Positions 27,120-35,532 of a stretch of DNA of 64,000 nt are shown piece by piece. Below the pieces are notes generated by a model, which was given only the letters and a program-made list of their open reading frames with translations, was not told where the DNA came from and searched no databases. Position 1 is the stretch's first letter. Each line of letters opens with the position of its first letter. Made by a program: the position numbers and the translations under genes. The DNA comes from JBNJFY01 sp051747265 (GTDB taxonomy: Bacteria > Bacteroidota > Rhodothermia > Balneolales > Balneolaceae), in the NCBI GenBank assembly GCA_051747265.1, contig JBNJFY010000003.1, positions 372,001 through 436,000 on the forward strand, read 5' to 3'.

Positions 27120-28466
27120 ATGGAAAAAAATGAACAACTATTTTGGATAACGGTTATTAGAACCCCACAAGAATTTGAGAACATTAAACCCCAGTGGGAG
27201 AGCCTAAACGAGCAAGCCCATACGTATATTTATCAGACCTATGAATGGAATCGTATCTGGTGGGAGTTTTTTGGGGAGGGCAAAGAGCTGTACATAGTTC
27301 TAGTGTATCAACAACATCGGCTGGTGGGTATTTTGCCGTTATTTAAAGATGTGGTACGCCTAGCGGGAGTTAAAATATACACCTGTCTGCGTTTCATCGG
27401 ATCCAGCGTAACGCAGCCCAAAGGGGAAGAGCTAAAAGGCTTGATGCCCTATTCTGATTACTTGGATATGATCGTTTCTCCAGGAAGCGAACAACAAGTT
27501 TGTTGTGAATTGATGGATCATTTTAAATCACAAACGGTAGAGTTTGATCAAATTAAATTAGAAGAGATACCGGAGCAAAGTCCTTTACTAAAATACTGTT
27601 TGAGCAGTCTGGGGAAGACCTCATATCAATATAATGTGCGCCGCTCATCGGTCAGTCCTATTATCAAGTTAGAACCTACCTGGGATGATTATTTAAAAAG
27701 TTTAAGCAAGCGTAGCCGATATCACGCTCGTCGGTTTGTCAAATTTGCCCATGATGCCAGTTGCCAAATTTTCGATCTAGAGAGCGCCACTACAGAGGAA
27801 GAAATGCTGGAGACCTTCGATCAGCTGGTTCGTTTGCACCAAAAAAAGTGGAATGATATGGGGCACCCGGGTTCTTTTGCTGAACAACGCATGTATAACT
27901 TTACCCAATCTATTATACGCGCGTTTCACAAAAAAGGCTGGGTGATCATCAAAAAAGTTCGCCCGGTCCATGACGCCGGAGATTGTGTAGCGGTAGATCT
28001 TCTTTTCAAATATAAAAACCGGTACTACTTGGTGCATCGGGGAATGGATGATCAAACTCGATACAACAAATGGAGTCCGGGGAATGTGTTATTGAATACC
28101 TCACTGGAAGAAGCAACCAACGAGCATATTGATGTGTTTGATTTTCTGCGAGGTGCTGAGGATTTCAAGTTTCGAACCGCGAATGCTGTCATTCAGCATC
28201 AGACCTTAAATATTAGCGGGATACGTTATTCATCCCGCCTCAAAGCATCTGTAATTCAAACCTATATAGCCATTAAACGTCAATTGCAGGTAGAACGTGA
28301 GCATTTCCAGCTGTTATTCGCAGAACACAAGTGGGGCGGCTGGTATCGGTATTTGAAATTTAGTCTTAGTCGTATTCGTCAAAAATGGAATGAACGAAAG
28401 AGGAATCGCGATTTTTCCAATTCAAAAAAGGGACAGCAGAAGTCGCTAAGTAGAGACATGATTTAA
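27120..28466 (+). CDS. FemAB-like GNAT-fold protein of the EPS locus (copy 2)
   Basis: 448 residues, paralogous to 13912-15291: YIYQTYEWNRIWWEFFGEG, LVGILPLFKD, SKRSRYHARRFVKFAHD, LHQKKWNDMGHPGSF, YYLVHRGMDD and DFLRGAEDFKF match the corresponding blocks of the first copy. Members of the family transfer acyl or aminoacyl groups. Here it closes the second operon, immediately after two ATP-grasp ligases, which would fit ligases preparing and FemAB proteins attaching an amino acid or peptide; this pathway is my inference. The C-terminus is very basic (RQKWNERKRNRDFSNSKKG), perhaps for membrane or polyanion contact. No terminator was found downstream. Confidence 0.8.
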   Translation: MEKNEQLFWITVIRTPQEFENIKPQWESLNEQAHTYIYQTYEWNRIWWEFFGEGKELYIVLVYQQHRLVGILPLFKDVVRLAGVKIYTCLRFIGSSVTQPKGEELKGLMPYSDYLDMIVSPGSEQQVCCELMDHFKSQTVEFDQIKLEEIPEQSPLLKYCLSSLGKTSYQYNVRRSSVSPIIKLEPTWDDYLKSLSKRSRYHARRFVKFAHDASCQIFDLESATTEEEMLETFDQLVRLHQKKWNDMGHPGSFAEQRMYNFTQSIIRAFHKKGWVIIKKVRPVHDAGDCVAVDLLFKYKNRYYLVHRGMDDQTRYNKWSPGNVLLNTSLEEATNEHIDVFDFLRGAEDFKFRTANAVIQHQTLNISGIRYSSRLKASVIQTYIAIKRQLQVEREHFQLLFAEHKWGGWYRYLKFSLSRIRQKWNERKRNRDFSNSKKGQQKSLSRDMI

Positions 28467-28558
28467 AGATAAAGTTCGGCTAGTAGCGGAGACGCGCAGG
28501 CTATTAAGTAAACAACATCTCGCTACGACCCCAGACGAGATCAGCCCAGGATAAGCTC

Positions 28559-29386
28559 TCACGAGTTGCCACTGGCTAGTTCTTCCAGCCGGTCTTTTTG
28601 GTCACTCATTTTAAGGAATAGAATGTTTAAGGCGAACATGGGCAACTTCATCATCCGTCGCCAGCGACTGGGTTGCTTATAAAGCCGATAAACCCATTCC
28701 AGACCTAGATTACACATCCATTTAGGAGCACGTTTCACCTGTCCGGCCATAAAATCGAAACTGCCCCCGATGCCGATAATGAGTTTGCAGTTAGATAATT
28801 CCGATAAGTTATGGTAGATCCATTTTTCTTGTGCCGGCGCTCCTAAGGCTACGAATATCACAGATGCGTGACGCAGGTTATATTGGACATCCAACGGCAA
28901 TTTTTTGATGGGAATATCGGAACTGCTGGGAGAATAGGTTCCGGAGACGGTTAATTCAGGAATACGATCCTGAAGAATAGCTGCCGCGCGTTTGGCTACG
29001 GAAGGCCGGGCCCCATAGAAGAAAACAGACTCCTTGTAGCGTGCGCAAGACCGACATATTCGTTCCAGGGAATCTGAGCCGGTAATTCGCTCCACACGTT
29101 CATTGTAGAGATGCTTGATAGCCCAGCTAATTCCTACTCCGTCTGCGGTATTGATGGAGGAATGCGTAATGATATCTCGGAATTCATTATCCAGTATGGA
29201 TAAAATGACAATTTCGGGATTAACGGTAACCACGAATAGTGGTTGATTGTCGGAATGATTTCCGTTCAGTTTGCTATCAATGATTTGGTAAAATTCCTCA
29301 CGGGTGTACGGGGAAATATCAATACCTAATACTTTATAAGCAGGAGTGGGTGCCTGCTGCTGGATTTTGGATTTTGTCTCTATCAT
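28559..29386 (-). CDS. WecG/TagA/CpsF-family (GT26) glycosyltransferase
   Basis: 275 residues. Family landmarks are FVVTVNPEIVILS, INTADGVGISWAIK (containing the N-A-D-G-x-G block), the glycine-rich SVFFYGARPSVAKRAA, and VALGAPAQEKWIYHN with GIGGSFDFMAGQVKRAP near the C-terminus. GT26 enzymes add the second sugar, often ManNAc or ManNAcA, to the undecaprenyl-diphosphate-GlcNAc made by a WecA-type enzyme. That matches the initiating transferase at 2553. It is transcribed against the second EPS operon, with a sigma-54-like site about 65 bp upstream. Of the glycosyltransferases here it is the best candidate for the committed second step. Confidence 0.9.
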   Translation of the reverse strand: MIETKSKIQQQAPTPAYKVLGIDISPYTREEFYQIIDSKLNGNHSDNQPLFVVTVNPEIVILSILDNEFRDIITHSSINTADGVGISWAIKHLYNERVERITGSDSLERICRSCARYKESVFFYGARPSVAKRAAAILQDRIPELTVSGTYSPSSSDIPIKKLPLDVQYNLRHASVIFVALGAPAQEKWIYHNLSELSNCKLIIGIGGSFDFMAGQVKRAPKWMCNLGLEWVYRLYKQPSRWRRMMKLPMFALNILFLKMSDQKDRLEELASGNS

Positions 29387-29450
29387 AGTACGCTCTCGAT
29401 GGGTCTAAATTCTATGATCACGGTATGTTCCGATAGGAGTATTATATATA

Positions 29451-29465
29451 TCAAGGAGCGTGCCA
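29451..29465 (-). promoter_or_regulatory. Sigma-54-like promoter for the GT26 gene
   Basis: The minus strand reads TGGCAC-GCTCC-TTGA: full -24 element, correct spacing, and a -12 element with TTGA for TTGC. It is about 65 bp upstream of the start at 29386. It is weaker than the site at 18286, but the pattern is shared. The 9-mer ACACTTTGT at 29510, further upstream, also occurs at 7130. Confidence 0.45.
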
Positions 29466-29624
29466 CGGGTGGAAAATGCTCGAAAAATAGCCCGTATTTC
29501 AATATGAGCACACTTTGTGAGGCCAATACTGGATTCGCGGTGTTACGGATCTACGCACTGTGAATTAATACTGTAACAATAATGCGCAGATATGTTAGAA
29601 CGGATCAGGAGGAAAGATCATAAC

Positions 29625-30254
29625 TCAGCTAACATTCACATCGGTGATGTAACGGGCTGGCGTGCCACCAAAAATCGTATAGGGTGGTACATCTTTGGTT
29701 ACTACGGATCCGGCCGCGATAACTGCCCCTTCACCAATGGTAACTCCTTTGAGTATGATAGATCGACATCCGATCCAGGCTTTATCCTGGATATGAACCG
29801 GTTTTCGGATTGTGGTGGGGGCGTTTAAAGGGTGTTGATCGGTATCCATGATCACTACATCCCAGGAGATTTTACAATCCTTTCCAATGGTGATTTTCTG
29901 TTCCGCAACAAGCAGGGTATTGCGATTGATATACGTTCCATTGCCAATATGGATATGGGCATTCGGACCGATTTCCACGCGAACACCGGAATAAAATTGG
30001 CAATTTTCCGCTTCCAGTCGTCCCCCTTCATTGATTACCTTGGGAAAGGGCCAGCCACCGGTCACCACCAATATTCCATGCTGATTAAATTTTCTGCTAA
30101 ACCAAAGGCCTTTCAAATGCTCCAATAATGAGTATTTCTTAAATCGTTGTCGTATGCGGTCTCCGATAGGTAAAGGAGAGCTTGGATTGGATGAAGGCGA
30201 TGAGCCCGTTAATTCACCCAGGGGGACACCAATTGTGGATTCATCACCTTTCAT
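29625..30254 (-). CDS. Left-handed beta-helix (hexapeptide repeat) acyltransferase
   Basis: 209 residues from ATG 30254. I chose this start because it lies 13 bp after the methyltransferase stop; a longer frame would run deep into that gene. Hexapeptide-type turns run from about residue 85 to the C-terminus (IHIGNGTYINRNTLLVAE, ITIGKDCKI, WIGCRSIILKGVTIGEGAVI, AAGSVVTKDVPPYTIFGGTPA), the pattern of WcaF/LacA-like O-acetyltransferases. The DTDQHPL motif is the usual catalytic-His loop. The role is probably O-acetylation of a sugar in the EPS. The N-terminal 40 residues are low in structure. It is co-transcribed with the methyltransferase gene. Confidence 0.82.
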   Translation of the reverse strand: MKGDESTIGVPLGELTGSSPSSNPSSPLPIGDRIRQRFKKYSLLEHLKGLWFSRKFNQHGILVVTGGWPFPKVINEGGRLEAENCQFYSGVRVEIGPNAHIHIGNGTYINRNTLLVAEQKITIGKDCKISWDVVIMDTDQHPLNAPTTIRKPVHIQDKAWIGCRSIILKGVTIGEGAVIAAGSVVTKDVPPYTIFGGTPARYITDVNVS

Positions 30255-30267
30255 ACCAGTTTCTCCA

Positions 30268-31047
30268 TTACTTAATTGGGCGCGCGGTAAATACGTTGAT
30301 ATTATATACCAGGCGATTGGGTTGATTTGGATTGTGAAGCTCACGGATGTTGGTAACCAGTTCCTCCCAAACGGGGCCCAGATGATCAATATAGCTCTGT
30401 GCTTTGGCACAGCCGATAAGCTCATCCAGTGTCATTATTTCATCGTAGGTGTAGGTATAACGGCGGACATCATGGAAAAAAGGAAGCTTGCGAAATTTCC
30501 AGAGCAATCGGATTCGCATTTTCTTGATCTGTCCCGAAACGCCATCATACGGCTCCACGCGATGTGGGTTTTGTTGCGTTGCCCAATTAATAAGATCCAC
30601 ATATCGTTTGGTAAAGGCATCTTCTACATCCCAGTAGTTCCAAACCAGCGACAAGCGCCCGGAAGGTTTGAGGACTCGATTGAATTCCAGCAAGCTCTTC
30701 TTAAATTCAAACCAGTGGAAGGCCTGCATGGAGGTAACCAGATCGGCATAATTTTGACGAATGGGAAGCATTTCAGCGTTGGCTTGTCTGTACCGAATGT
30801 TTGGGTGAAACTTCGCGGCTTCAATCATTGCTTGATTGGGTTCCACAGCGGTCACCAAAGCTCCCAGATCAGCCATTAGTCGAGAACCAATGCCAGTGCC
30901 CGCCCCTACATCCACTACTTTGATGGTACGTTTTCGATGAAAAGGAGCCAGAATCCCCCGAATGGCCGCATCGGGATATCCCGGACGATATTTCGCGTAA
31001 GCTTCTGACTTGTCGGTAAATAACTCAGTAGTTAACGTCTCTTCCAT
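30268..31047 (-). CDS. Class I SAM-dependent methyltransferase
   Basis: 259 residues. Motif I is VVDVGAGTGIGSRLMADLG (about 39-57), with the acidic end of strand 2 in VTAVEPNQAMIEAA and a post-motif ADLVTSMQAFHWF, the arrangement of Methyltransf_11/25 enzymes. It begins TTELFTDKSEAYAKYRPGYP, an opening common to bacterial members whose substrates are mostly unknown. AGAGGG precedes the ATG. Paired with the acyltransferase gene, it may modify the EPS or a precursor, but a small-molecule substrate is equally possible. Confidence 0.82.
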   Translation of the reverse strand: MEETLTTELFTDKSEAYAKYRPGYPDAAIRGILAPFHRKRTIKVVDVGAGTGIGSRLMADLGALVTAVEPNQAMIEAAKFHPNIRYRQANAEMLPIRQNYADLVTSMQAFHWFEFKKSLLEFNRVLKPSGRLSLVWNYWDVEDAFTKRYVDLINWATQQNPHRVEPYDGVSGQIKKMRIRLLWKFRKLPFFHDVRRYTYTYDEIMTLDELIGCAKAQSYIDHLGPVWEELVTNIRELHNPNQPNRLVYNINVFTARPIK

Positions 31048-31784
31048 AAAGCCCTCTTTAATTTTTCGAACACTGGTTACTGATTGCAGTGTATCACATT
31101 ACTGTAGGTTGACATATTCAATTTTTGAAAAAAATCACAGCATTGAATTGCTCAGATTTTTGAATTGCTTGTAATGCGAAAAAAAGAGAGGCTGTCGTAA
31201 AATTTATCAGAGCCCCTAAAGATCCTTCCTGAAGCTTATTTGAAACATTCGAGCAGAAGCAGTTCCAATATCTGTTAACCAACTCACATACAATCGGTAA
31301 GTATATCCATAGGATTCCCTTCAGCGTTGACCAGAAGTAGCCTTCTCAAACCTAAAGCTGATGGTTTGCATTGAGCTAAATGCCGCGTAGCCCATACCAA
31401 TGATGGTCGATTTCGGAATCTTCTATCTCCACCTCTTCAATTTGTACTAGACCTAAAACTTAGGTTAGAGTAGAAACCAAATTTTAGGCCATTGGAAGTA
31501 AATTTAGTTACGTTTGATGAAGCATAGGTATCGTCTCATGAAACTATTTAGGCCCAAAAAGAGAGCCCCTTGATGATCGCCTAAGAACAGTACCCAATAC
31601 CTCTTAAGGACTCTTACAAACCACGAATAAAAATTGGTACAGGAGTTTCATATTCACTTTTATAACGCAATCCAAGGTATTACTGTAGGTTTACACTAGA
31701 TAAATAATTTGTTGTACAGTCGATTAGCTGACAATGAAATTCAACAAGAGAGAAACAACGCGAAGGTCATGAAAGAGGGCCATT
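31048..31784. other. Gene-free stretch with a probable decayed insertion element
   Basis: 737 bp without an intact gene. A 13-bp direct repeat, ATTACTGTAGGTT, occurs at 31098-31110 and 31679-31691, bracketing about 570 bp. Inside, near 31183-31200, is GAGAGGCTGTCGTAAAA, which resembles the tips of common insertion sequences. On the minus strand around 31300-31440 a short frame reads LGLRRLLLVNAEGNPMDIL, vaguely like the core of a DDE transposase, ending in stops. These suggest a decayed insertion but do not prove one. The upstream signals of the lipoprotein gene lie at the right end. Confidence 0.35.
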
Positions 31785-32486
31785 ATGAAGACGAGCTCAA
31801 TAGTCATTGGAGTGACGCTCATGGTTATGAGTATTACCATTTCTGCTTGTGAAAGGGATGCCATACAGCAATATGAATCGATTTACGAATCGGAAGTAAC
31901 CATTGAGCAGTTGTATAAAGATATCAACAAAGCAGATACCAACTGGATGATGGAGGAAATTCGATCCATCCAGACAATTACAGATTACAATGGTGCAGAG
32001 TTGAATAAGGAAAACTATCTGTTAAAAGATCCTCCGTTACCATCCATAGGTGTACGCGTGCATCAGGAACAAGGAGGAGAATTCATTGAACCCGAGGATA
32101 AAATTGATTTGTACACTCCTTTGGAGCTGGTCGTTAAAGCAGATCCCGAATTTGCTAGTGATTACCCCAAAGAAGCCCGCTATCGCATCGAACGCCTTCG
32201 CGTGGTAATTAGTAGACCGGGTTTAATTCCACTGGAAAAGGAATATTCCCACCAAGAGCTGTTGAGTCATTTGGATCTTCGGAACCAAGAGAAGGGGGAG
32301 TTTATTTATCTTATCGATCCGTTTGATATCAGCTATAATCCGACCGGTTATATGATGCGGATTGAAGTAAAAGCTGTAACCCGACTGGATGTAGACGGCA
32401 ATCGTATTGCGGTGAACAGCAACCAGTTAAATAATGAGTTTGCGTTCCACCTGGCCCAGCGCGAACAAGCTCCTTTGATGCCCTGA
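31785..32486 (+). CDS. Hypothetical lipoprotein (233 aa)
   Basis: 233 residues with a lipoprotein signal, TISAC (Cys22), preceded by a hydrophobic core. AGAGGG stands upstream of the ATG. After the signal is a short helical stretch (YESIYESEVTIEQLYKDINKAD), then a beta-rich region (IGVRVHQEQGGEFIEPEDKIDLYTPLELVVK, RLRVVISRPGLIPLEKEYS). It resembles gliding-type periplasmic proteins only in general style; I do not recognise a family. It stands alone between the EPS locus and convergent genes. It could be envelope-structural; no function can be assigned. Confidence 0.7.
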   Translation: MKTSSIVIGVTLMVMSITISACERDAIQQYESIYESEVTIEQLYKDINKADTNWMMEEIRSIQTITDYNGAELNKENYLLKDPPLPSIGVRVHQEQGGEFIEPEDKIDLYTPLELVVKADPEFASDYPKEARYRIERLRVVISRPGLIPLEKEYSHQELLSHLDLRNQEKGEFIYLIDPFDISYNPTGYMMRIEVKAVTRLDVDGNRIAVNSNQLNNEFAFHLAQREQAPLMP

Positions 32487-32520
32487 AATGTGACTAATGA
32501 GAAGCCTGAGACTGCGCTTA

Positions 32521-33384
32521 TCAATCTGTGTACAATACATATTTTCGCTGTTCATCTCGGGTTAAACGCCCAAACTTATGATGATGAGAATGATAAAACA
32601 GTAAGATGGCTTCTTCTTTCCAGCTACGTTTCATCAACCGATATTTGATCTCTTTAGCATGCTGGGGATGCACATCCATCTGGTGCATGGCATAGTGATT
32701 CAAATGAGCATCGCTAGGTAAAAGATCACCAAGATAATAGGCGGTTTCTCCCTGATCGGATATTTTGACAATCTGATGTCCTGGAGTATGCCCACCTGTC
32801 CAGTAGATCATTAATCCGGGCATCAACTCTAATTGGTTTTCCTGGATAAATTGGAAACGACCATCCGCGACAAGTTTGTACAACTCATCCAAATCATATC
32901 CTACATCGGGGGTCATTCGGTTAGGGTTCTGCACACAATCCAGAGCGTAATCCCACTCTCGCTGTTGTACGTAAATCGTGGCGTTGGGGAGCGTAGGTTG
33001 GGTTCGAAGCTGATCATCCACATAAGTAAGACCCGCTGCATGATCATAGTGCAGGTGAGTTAAAATCACATGGGTGATATCTTCCGGCTCCAGATCAAAA
33101 ATTTGCAAATTGGAGCGCAGGTGCGAGCTTCGCTGTTGGGCACTACCTTGATCCAAACCTACCCCAAAGCCGGCATCCAACAGGATATGTGCTCCGGTCT
33201 CCGGATCAGAGATGAGAATGGGGTCAATACCCACCACGGTTGATGTGGGGCGTAGGCCTTCCACTTTAGGCTCCATATAGGCCTGAACGTTATTGTAATC
33301 AGGAATGCGTTCGAATGCACCACTTTTATCCAGGGCAAATAACCCCTCGCTAAGTTGCTCTACTATGAAGCGTCCAATGAGCAT
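32521..33384 (-). CDS. Metallo-beta-lactamase-fold hydrolase
   Basis: 287 residues. The metal motif HLHYDH (His110, His112, Asp114, His115), the third His in GGHTPGHQIV, and the bridging Asp in YYLGDLLPSD make a complete two-metal site. The arrangement resembles lactonase-like and general MBL-fold hydrolases; no glyoxalase II or RNase Z signature is seen. No signal peptide, so it is cytoplasmic. It lies 12 bp downstream of SppA and is probably co-transcribed. The substrate cannot be told; quorum-signal lactonase activity is one possibility. Confidence 0.85.
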   Translation of the reverse strand: MLIGRFIVEQLSEGLFALDKSGAFERIPDYNNVQAYMEPKVEGLRPTSTVVGIDPILISDPETGAHILLDAGFGVGLDQGSAQQRSSHLRSNLQIFDLEPEDITHVILTHLHYDHAAGLTYVDDQLRTQPTLPNATIYVQQREWDYALDCVQNPNRMTPDVGYDLDELYKLVADGRFQFIQENQLELMPGLMIYWTGGHTPGHQIVKISDQGETAYYLGDLLPSDAHLNHYAMHQMDVHPQHAKEIKYRLMKRSWKEEAILLFYHSHHHKFGRLTRDEQRKYVLYTD

Positions 33385-33396
33385 ATACTGGGTATG

Positions 33397-35202
33397 TTAT
33401 TGAATTTCTATTTGATAAGGGAGCCATGCCATAACCGATTGGTTCCGCATTAATAACGCATCCCGAAGTATTTCTTGTGCACCCGTTTGTTCACCCAACG
33501 CAGTGGGCCATATGGTACTGTTTATCCAAGACTGTGCTTGGGTGGCCGATTGTTGCATGAGCAGTTCGAACAAGGGTTTTGGTTTGGGGTACGAACTTAC
33601 CAAGTACTGATCCAGTTCTGCTTTCTCCGCTGCAACTTCGATGGCTTTAGGCAGGTCGCCGATCACATCCACCAATTTTTGTTCCAGCGCGTCACTACCT
33701 GTCCAAACACGACCTTGTGCGCGTTCATGCACTTCATCCCAATCAAGTGGACGACGTTGAGAGACTTTTTCTACAAAGGTCTCATAAAACCGATCAGCTT
33801 GGCGTTGAAATGCTTTGGCTTCGGCCTCGGTGAAACCTCGAGTACCATTTAACCAATCGGCGTGAGGGTGTGATTTTACCTCATCGAAAGTGAGGCTAAG
33901 TTTATCCGTTAGAAGTTCATTTGCGTTGAATTTGGTACTGAACACGCCTATGGAGCCTGTAATGGTGGTCGGTTGCGCCACAATGGTATCGGCGGCCATT
34001 GCAATGTAATAGCCTCCGGAGGCAGCGACATTCCCCATTGACGCGATAACCGGGATGTCCTTGGATGTCTCTCGTAGCATGTGCCAGATCAAATCGCTGG
34101 TGGTACCCGCACCACCAGGACTGTTAATACGTACGACCAAGGCTTTTACATCTTTGTTTTCACGGATTTCATTCAGTGTTTTTTTGAATTTGGTAGCCGT
34201 GATCACTGACGCGCCATCCCCGGGGAAATCGGAAGGAGCTTCTGGCAAAATCATTCCCTCTGCATAGAGAACCGCCACCCGGTTGGAGGTTTCAGGAACA
34301 TCTACACTGGCAGAGGAGTAGGGTACACGGTCGTAGCGTTTGAGCTCAACCTCATGAACGGTTGCGGCCGAATCTAGTTTTAGGCGCGTTCGAATCTGAT
34401 CCTGAAGCTCATTTTCATAGACCAACCCATCCAGTAATCCTTCTTCATGGGCAGGGGTGACATCCAAACTGGGCAGGTCCGCCAGCAACGCATTTACCTC
34501 ATCCGTTGATTTGCCGGTCTTTTGAGCCACCGCGTCTACAAACAAAGAGGTGGTCTCTTCTAATATCTGAGCCAGCTGGTACTCACTGTTTTCAGAGTGT
34601 TCTTTCAAGTAATAGGGTTCCACCGCGGATTTATATTTGCCTTTTTTAGCCAGCTCAGGGGTTATGCCCAGCTTATCCAGCAACCCGGTATAAAAGGTGG
34701 TTTGGGAATAAAAACCGTCGAACTCAAAAAAGGAGGCCGGAGGGGCAAAGATGGAATCGGTTGCTGTGGCTACAAAGTACGCCTTCTCATTGTATCCGAT
34801 TTCCGAGGTGTAGGCATAGATGAATTTATCGGTGGAATCGGCGAAAGTCTTCACCATTTTATGCACGTCTTCTAAGCTGGCCCATCCGTCGGATAGAGGG
34901 GCGAGCTTTAAAATCACTCCGCTGATTCGCTTATCAGAGCGTGCTTTAAGTAGGTTATCATGCAGTTTTCGCTTATCTACTTTTTTCTGCTCTGAAAACG
35001 AAAAGGCTTCCGCGAATGGATTGTCTGGGCTCCGATCAGGGATACTGCCCGAAAGTTCAATGGTTAACACACTGTTCTGGCGGACATAGGGTTCCGGTTG
35101 TTCGGAGCTACTGCTGATCCAGCCAATTAAGACTAAGATTAGAACCAATACGGCAATAAGGGTTCCGATGAAAGCGGCCAGCAAAGATTTAAAGAAATTC
35201 AT
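33397..35202 (-). CDS. sppA: Signal peptide peptidase SppA, long (67K) form
   Basis: 601 residues with one N-terminal membrane anchor (about 10-30) and two tandem S49 domains, as in E. coli SppA. The catalytic Lys is in GKYKSAVEPY (Lys191), and the nucleophile Ser is in NVAASGGYY (Ser395). It degrades cleaved signal peptides and other membrane-embedded fragments at the periplasmic face. Length and both active-site blocks match the family. The following gene encodes an MBL-fold enzyme. Confidence 0.93.
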   Translation of the reverse strand: MNFFKSLLAAFIGTLIAVLVLILVLIGWISSSSEQPEPYVRQNSVLTIELSGSIPDRSPDNPFAEAFSFSEQKKVDKRKLHDNLLKARSDKRISGVILKLAPLSDGWASLEDVHKMVKTFADSTDKFIYAYTSEIGYNEKAYFVATATDSIFAPPASFFEFDGFYSQTTFYTGLLDKLGITPELAKKGKYKSAVEPYYLKEHSENSEYQLAQILEETTSLFVDAVAQKTGKSTDEVNALLADLPSLDVTPAHEEGLLDGLVYENELQDQIRTRLKLDSAATVHEVELKRYDRVPYSSASVDVPETSNRVAVLYAEGMILPEAPSDFPGDGASVITATKFKKTLNEIRENKDVKALVVRINSPGGAGTTSDLIWHMLRETSKDIPVIASMGNVAASGGYYIAMAADTIVAQPTTITGSIGVFSTKFNANELLTDKLSLTFDEVKSHPHADWLNGTRGFTEAEAKAFQRQADRFYETFVEKVSQRRPLDWDEVHERAQGRVWTGSDALEQKLVDVIGDLPKAIEVAAEKAELDQYLVSSYPKPKPLFELLMQQSATQAQSWINSTIWPTALGEQTGAQEILRDALLMRNQSVMAWLPYQIEIQ

Positions 35203-35532
35203 GCGATTCAGTGAATTGTGCTCTATGATTAGACGTACTTTAGTTGATCTGAAAACATCAACAATTTGAAGGAAATATAAAATTCATTCTTAGAGATGGC
35301 TTTACAAAACTACCTGCCATTGTGAACGTAGTACGGCAATCCCCTGATTAGATAGTATAAATGGTGATTGTTACTACATCTTACCATGACAAAATTAATT
35401 TTGGCAGCTTTAGCAAAGCTCTCTCTGTTTTGATGATATAAGGAATGTTATAACGGTAATGTTAAGTTCCTATTCCTGTTGTGCGACAATTGATAACAGA
35501 AGATTATTCAATCGGAAAGGTTGACGTAACGG
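35203..35532. other. Intergenic region between divergent sppA and oxidoreductase genes
   Basis: 330 bp, AT-rich, with no frame, RNA or repeat that I can support. It should contain promoters for both directions, but I see no clear consensus. Confidence 0.5.

Noticed and set aside
29592..30879. Long plus-strand frames opposite the acyltransferase and methyltransferase genes
   Set aside because: They are antisense shadows of two genes with clear family motifs on the minus strand.
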